Source of the DNA: Deinococcus rhizophilus | GTDB lineage: Bacteria > Deinococcota > Deinococci > Deinococcales > Deinococcaceae | Assembly (NCBI RefSeq): GCF_030271215.1 | Contig: NZ_JASNGB010000006.1 | Span: forward strand, 31,927 to 45,684 | Length of the DNA: 13,758 bases | Direction: 5' to 3' | Part shown: piece by piece, positions 8,626 to 13,758 of the stretch | Numbering within the stretch: position 1 is the stretch's first letter | Layout: every line of letters starts with the position of its first letter | The notes under the pieces: model-generated | Database searches by the model: none | What the model was told of the DNA's origin: nothing | The model's input: only the letters and a program-made list of their open reading frames with translations | Position numbers and translations under genes: made by a program

Positions 8626-9165
8626 ATGACCCAGATTGCCCCCAGCAAGACCACCGCTTACCCCGCTCCCACCGCCTTGAAGACGCCCACGGACCTGGAG
8701 GCGAATAGCGCGCAGAAGATCGTGGAGGCCATCAACCCGATCATCGCCGACGCCTACGCCGTACACCTGAAGTCCAAGAACTTCCACTGGCACCTGTCCG
8801 GCAGTCATTTCCGCGATTACCATCTGCTGCTCGATGAACACGCCGGGCAACTGCTGGGCAGCACCGATCCGCTGGCCGAGCGTGTCCGCAAGGTGGGCGG
8901 TACCACGCTGCGTTCCATCTCGCACATCTCGGGCCTCCAGACCGTGCAGGACAACAACGCCGACTTCGTGACCCCGCTGGAGATGCTGCGCGAGCTGATG
9001 GCCGACAACCAGAGCATCGCCGCCAGCATGCGCAAGGCCCATGAAACCTGCGACGACGCCCGCGACTACGCCACCTCCAGCTTGCTGGAAACGCTGATCG
9101 ACGAGACCGAGCAGCGCATCTGGTTTCTGTTCGAGGCCGCGCAGGGCGAAGAGAACACGCGCTGA
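8626..9165 (+). CDS. dps: Dps, ferritin-like DNA-protecting protein
   Basis: Dps assembles into a 12-subunit shell that oxidises Fe(II), usually with hydrogen peroxide, stores the iron and can shield DNA. The protein is 179 aa. All inter-subunit ferroxidase ligands are present: H54 in KNFHWHLSG, H66 and D70 in YHLLLDEH, D81 and E85 in TDPLAERVRK. They match the E. coli Dps positions H51, H63, D67, D78 and E82 with a constant offset of 3. Residues about 1-25 form a flexible N-terminal tail with two Lys, the usual place for DNA or extra metal contacts. There is no signal peptide, unlike the exported Deinococcus Dps2. The start at 8626 has AAAGGA (8613-8618) 7 nt upstream. An inverted repeat at 8529-8557 may control it. 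Confidence in the family is high; the DNA-binding role is inferred. Confidence 0.97.
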   Translation: MTQIAPSKTTAYPAPTALKTPTDLEANSAQKIVEAINPIIADAYAVHLKSKNFHWHLSGSHFRDYHLLLDEHAGQLLGSTDPLAERVRKVGGTTLRSISHISGLQTVQDNNADFVTPLEMLRELMADNQSIAASMRKAHETCDDARDYATSSLLETLIDETEQRIWFLFEAAQGEENTR

Positions 9166-9292
9166 GGCAGCGAGGGGACGAATGGTCTCCCGTCGCCGTC
9201 TTCTGCTGAGGATCATGAGTCGTTAAGTCCATTGAAGTTGGAAAAGCGGGGCGAACTGCGATGTCTGAGCGCAGTGTACTGGGCAGGTTCGC

Positions 9293-9366
9293 GAGACGGT
9301 CTGCGTGAACCGGTCCAGCATCCTCCCGTTGTCACCGACGCTGAGCACCCCGGCCCAGACCGTCTC
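9293..9366. repeat. Perfect 11-bp inverted repeat with 52-nt loop
   Basis: GAGACGGTCTG (9293-9303) and CAGACCGTCTC (9356-9366) are exact reverse complements. The loop contains a possible inner CAGC/GCTG pairing (9317-9320 with 9340-9343). It could be the base stem of a structured RNA or short terminal repeats of a small element. Confidence 0.5.
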
Positions 9367-9525
9367 AGGCGCGCCCTACCCAGAGGGCTGGACGACCACG
9401 CCGCCGCCTCTGGGCCACCTGTGTACCGGCCCACGTCGAGGTGGACTTTGCTGGCGCGCTTCACACAGCGCCTCCCCCAGCGCAGATGAAGGCCCTGCAA
9501 GCCTCACTGAAGACCTGTACACGAA

Positions 9526-9544
9526 CCCGGAGCTGCGCTCCGGG
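9526..9544 (+). terminator. Strong GC hairpin, possible terminator
   Basis: CCCGGAGC (9526-9533) and GCTCCGGG (9537-9544) form a perfect 8-bp stem with a 3-nt TGC loop, followed by aaaggttgtatttc. The trailing sequence is only moderately T-rich. It could end a transcript beginning after dps. Confidence 0.45.
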
Positions 9545-10010
9545 AAAGGTTGTATTTCATGAAGCCTACAGATCACGTCGGGCGCGGCCTGCCCGGGCAC
9601 GACGGAGACGGAAAAGTCACTGCGAATCTCGGGTGGGATACGAGACCGACAACGCGCTTTGTCAAGCTGCGCCGCGACGCTCTGGAGGATAGTCGTGGAC
9701 GGTCAGGTACATCTGTCCAAAACGCTGTCCACCGTCAGAACAGGCTGGCTGTCCAGGGCAGAGTTGAAGACCTGGCCGGAGGGCAGATGAATCGTCCTGC
9801 AAGCGCGGGAGTGACTGGATGTGGCGCGCTCGCTTCCAAGCTGAACCGGAGCGGTTGGCGTCAGCCACCCGCGTCAACTGCGGTGGTCCTCCCCCCCTTG
9901 ATCATCGCCCTGGAGCGCTGGACGAACGAGGGGGGCCGTGGAGACGATCCCGACGCTGGACCCAGACCCCGCACCAGCCTGACCGCCGATATTTCCAACG
10001 GAGGCCCACG

Positions 10011-10256
10011 ATGAGCGAATCCGTACCCACCGCGACGGCCCCATACTGGATCAATCACCTTCAGCCTGCCCAACTGGCGCTGGCCCGCACCATCCAGCAA
10101 AACGGTCTGGTGGGCCAGCCGGTGGACCTGGCCGGGTTCGCCTGGCTGCTGGACGGTGAGGTGCTGGTGACCTCGGGACAGCGCGCCAGCCTGTCGGACG
10201 CCTTCGATGTGGCCGTGGAGCAACTTCCTCCCCAATACATCCAGCCCCCGTTCTGA
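10011..10256 (+). CDS. Small hypothetical protein
   Basis: An 81-aa protein starting at ATG 10011, with GGAGG (10000-10004) 6 nt upstream. It begins MSESVPTATAPYWINHLQPA and contains LVGQPVDLAGFAWLLDGEVL, a compact alpha/beta-like composition with no membrane segment or known motif. The frame is open upstream to 9819, but that part reads as low-quality sequence. It is the first of a run of plus-strand genes that ends with doxX. Function unknown. Confidence 0.65.
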   Translation: MSESVPTATAPYWINHLQPAQLALARTIQQNGLVGQPVDLAGFAWLLDGEVLVTSGQRASLSDAFDVAVEQLPPQYIQPPF

Positions 10257-10371
10257 CGCCCAGGCAGGCCCCGTTCCGGCATCCTGCGGGCGGCTCCCGG
10301 GTCAGACCAGGTCTTCATTCTTACAGGTGCCCAACGGACGCGTGGGCTTCGAAGCATCTCCGGGAGCCCCC

Positions 10372-10659
10372 ATGCCCCCTCCAGTCACCCAAGCGCTTCA
10401 TCGCAGCCTGCTGGCCCACGACACCATCACCGTTCTGGCGCGATCTGCCGCCAGAGGCGGTCCCGTCGCTGGTGTTGAACGCCAAGCCAGCCAGTGCCGT
10501 CAACCAGAGGGCGGTCTGCGGCTGCGGGCGCAGCAATTGCTGGCCGCGTCAGGCGTGCCGGAAGGGCTGGCCCGCAACGTCCTGAACGATCTGGAGTTGG
10601 CCCAGTGCTCCACGCGTCCCCACCTGTCCCGCCTGTGGGACGAGCGACTGGCGAGCTGA
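10372..10659 (+). CDS. Hypothetical protein, apparently with a frame-shuffled middle
   Basis: A 95-aa open frame from ATG 10372, with GGGAG (10362-10366) 5 nt upstream. The ends look coding: MPPPVTQALHRSLLAHDTIT at the start and GLARNVLNDLELAQ ... LSRLWDERLAS at the end. The middle (about 10433-10510) has poor third-position GC in this frame, while the +1 frame there reads WRDLPPEAVPSLVLNAKPAS with high G/C third positions. The simplest reading is a pair of compensating indels that leave the frame open but change about 25 residues. A sequencing error is an alternative. No family recognised. Confidence 0.5.
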   Translation: MPPPVTQALHRSLLAHDTITVLARSAARGGPVAGVERQASQCRQPEGGLRLRAQQLLAASGVPEGLARNVLNDLELAQCSTRPHLSRLWDERLAS

Positions 10660-10746
10660 TGGGATGGCCTGGCAGGGGGACCACTCTCCTGAGACGGCGC
10701 TAGGTGACCAGCACCGCTCAACCCACCCCCTTCCAAGGAGATTCCC

Positions 10747-10953
10747 ATGTTTGACCCCATTCTCATTCCCATTAACGGCAACCCGGTCGGTCTGCTCGCC
10801 CCACCGGTGGCCGCCGAACTGGCCCGTTGTCACCAGGGTACGTTGACTGTGCTGCTGCGGGCCCCGAAGACCACCGCGTTCACGCCGGGCAGGACAGACG
10901 AGGCACATTGGGCCTTGGCACACGGGACCTTCACGCCGGAGGTCCGCGCGTGA
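10747..10953 (+). pseudogene. Truncated universal stress protein (UspA family) N-terminus
   Basis: A 68-aa product whose first 35 residues match the UspA start: MFDPILIPINGNPVGLLAPP, followed by VAAELARCHQGTLTVLL. In full-length family members (about 140-160 aa) this is the first beta strand and helix, with Asp in the 'PIDGS' position; here it is Asn. The rest, including the GxxGx9G(S/T) ATP-binding motif, is missing and replaced by an unrelated tail. The start has AAGGAG (10735-10740) 6 nt upstream, so it may still be translated. Its TGA overlaps the doxX start by 4 nt (GTGA), so its retained role could be translational coupling. Called a remnant, but a functional short variant cannot be excluded. 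Confidence 0.65.
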
Positions 10954-11555
10954 CCACGCGGCCTCTCCAACCCTCCAACCCCGGCCTGATGCATGAGCCC
11001 AGATTGTCCAGGCTGCTGTTCGCCGATCCGCGTCTGGCCCCCGTCTGGGCACTGCTGCGCGTCTACGTCGGCTACGAGTGGCTGGTGGCGGGCTGGGGCA
11101 AGGTCACCAACCCGGCTGGGGTGTGGGTCGGCGAGCAAGCCGGGACGGCGGTGAGCGGGTTCCTGACCGGCGCGCTGGCCAAGACGGGCGGCGATCACCC
11201 CGACGTGGCGGGCTGGTACGCCTGGTTCCTGCAACACGTGGCGCTGCCCAACGCGGCGGTCTTCTCGTACCTGGTGGCCTACGGCGAGGTGCTGGTGGGC
11301 GTCGCCCTGATCCTGGGACTGTTCACCGGCATCGCCGCCTTCTTCGGCGGCGTGATGAACGCTTCTTATCTGCTGGCGGGCACCGTGAGCACCAATCCGC
11401 TGCTGTTCATCCTGGCGACCTGGCTGGTGCTGGGCTGGCGCGTCGCGGGCTGGTGGGGCCTGGACCGCTTCGTGCTCGCCCGCTTCGGGGTGACGCCCCG
11501 GCCCGCCCTACCGAGCGCCACGGGGCCAGGCACAGTTCCAGGGCCGCACAGGTGA
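10950..11555 (+). CDS. DoxX-family membrane protein
   Basis: A 201-aa inner-membrane protein of the DoxX/DoxD-like family, linked in other organisms to thiosulfate:quinone oxidoreductase subunits and to redox-stress membrane complexes. Visible features are the first helix with WALLRVYVGYEWLVAGWGKV (about residues 30-49), a long loop with GWYAWFLQHVALPNA, then three hydrophobic segments (YLVAYGEVLVGVALILGLF, GIAAFFGGVMNASYLLAG and LLFILATWLVLGWRVAGWWG), giving four membrane segments. The start at GTG 10950 is supported by GGAGG (10938-10942) 7 nt upstream and by the 4-nt overlap with the preceding gene; ATG 10989 is an alternative. The C-terminal tail is Pro/Gly-rich and cytoplasmic-like. The catalytic partner subunit is not nearby. 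Confidence 0.88.
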   Translation: MTTRPLQPSNPGLMHEPRLSRLLFADPRLAPVWALLRVYVGYEWLVAGWGKVTNPAGVWVGEQAGTAVSGFLTGALAKTGGDHPDVAGWYAWFLQHVALPNAAVFSYLVAYGEVLVGVALILGLFTGIAAFFGGVMNASYLLAGTVSTNPLLFILATWLVLGWRVAGWWGLDRFVLARFGVTPRPALPSATGPGTVPGPHR

Positions 11556-11684
11556 CGGCGGTGCAGCGCAGTCGGCCACGACGACCCATTGGGCCTCCAG
11601 TGCCTGAGGCTGGACAGGGCGAGACCTCGCGCGGGGCGGATCAGCCGGTGACGATCACGACCACCCCTCAGGCTGATGGAGCAG

Positions 11685-11708
11685 GCCCCCACCGCAGAGG
11701 GTGGGGGC
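11685..11708. terminator. Strong hairpin between convergent doxX and the metal ATPase
   Basis: GCCCCCACC (11685-11693) pairs perfectly with GGTGGGGGC (11700-11708) over a 6-nt loop. It sits between two genes ending toward each other (11555 and 11725), so it can serve both strands. No T-run follows on either side. Confidence 0.6.
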
Positions 11709-11724
11709 ACTCCTCTGGCTGCGT

Positions 11725-13758
<2,034 letters not shown>

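Larger units (their letters stand above)
9166..10010. other. 845-nt stretch without a convincing gene
   Basis: Several frames of 60-150 codons are open on both strands, but none combines an RBS with protein-like composition or sustained G/C third positions. A frame reading WRIVVDGQVHLSKTLSTVRT (around 9690) looks briefly coding and may be a decayed gene. Two strong inverted repeats (9293-9366 and 9526-9544) are listed separately. Confidence 0.5.

Noticed and set aside
9713..9755. CTGTCCA three times at 12- and 24-nt intervals
   Set aside because: Short, and intervals that are multiples of three fit decayed coding sequence; no symmetry or link to a promoter.
9559..10014. 150-codon plus-strand frame with AAAGG 9 nt before ATG
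   Set aside because: Third-position GC is not raised above background and the translation shows no motif.

Overview
The window looks like part of an accessory replicon (plasmid or megaplasmid) of a Deinococcus or close relative. The reasons are high GC with G/C at third codon positions, a Deinococcus-type Dps, genes whose TANNNT -10 box sits 5-7 nt before the ATG (the leaderless layout common in Deinococcus), and many short stress-type genes separated by decayed intergenic DNA. The genus call is inference, since no rRNA or species marker is present.

Layout. (1) 1-906: a G-rich, potentially quadruplex-forming tract, then short direct repeats, then a 155-aa protein with a putative helix-turn-helix and a C-terminal coiled coil. 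(2) 1163-4829, minus strand: a Tn3-family transposon core with an intact 981-aa DDE transposase, a 183-aa serine resolvase, a res-like region, and one 38-bp terminal inverted repeat (4792-4829). No matching left repeat was found. (3) 4830-6283: a divergent, auxiliary-type tryptophanyl-tRNA synthetase whose leader begins right at the transposon end and holds tandem Trp codons and a hairpin, followed by a 63-aa acidic small protein. (4) 6459-8073: a small minus-strand protein, a stand-alone Rieske [2Fe-2S] protein, and a likely minus-strand pair (cupin, then DUF5661-like). (5) 8626-9165: a ferritin-like Dps with all ferroxidase ligands, preceded by an 8+8 bp inverted repeat. (6) 9166-10010: no convincing gene, but two strong inverted repeats. 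(7) 10011-11555, plus strand: two small unknown genes (one apparently frame-shuffled), a truncated universal stress protein, and a DoxX-family membrane protein overlapping it by 4 nt. (8) 11725-13758, minus strand: a P1B heavy-metal ATPase of the CopB-like type that runs off the right edge and carries CPD in place of the usual CPH/CPC motif.

How it may fit together. The genes are mostly stress and metal/redox functions: iron storage and DNA protection (Dps), metal efflux (P1B ATPase), redox (Rieske, DoxX), a stress-protein remnant, and a spare aminoacyl-tRNA synthetase. They sit beside an active-looking transposon, with partial genes and unmatched repeats that suggest repeated rearrangement. 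The observations most worth following are the tandem-Trp leader of the spare trpS, the CPD motif of the ATPase, the repeats upstream of the coiled-coil gene, and the inverted repeat before dps.
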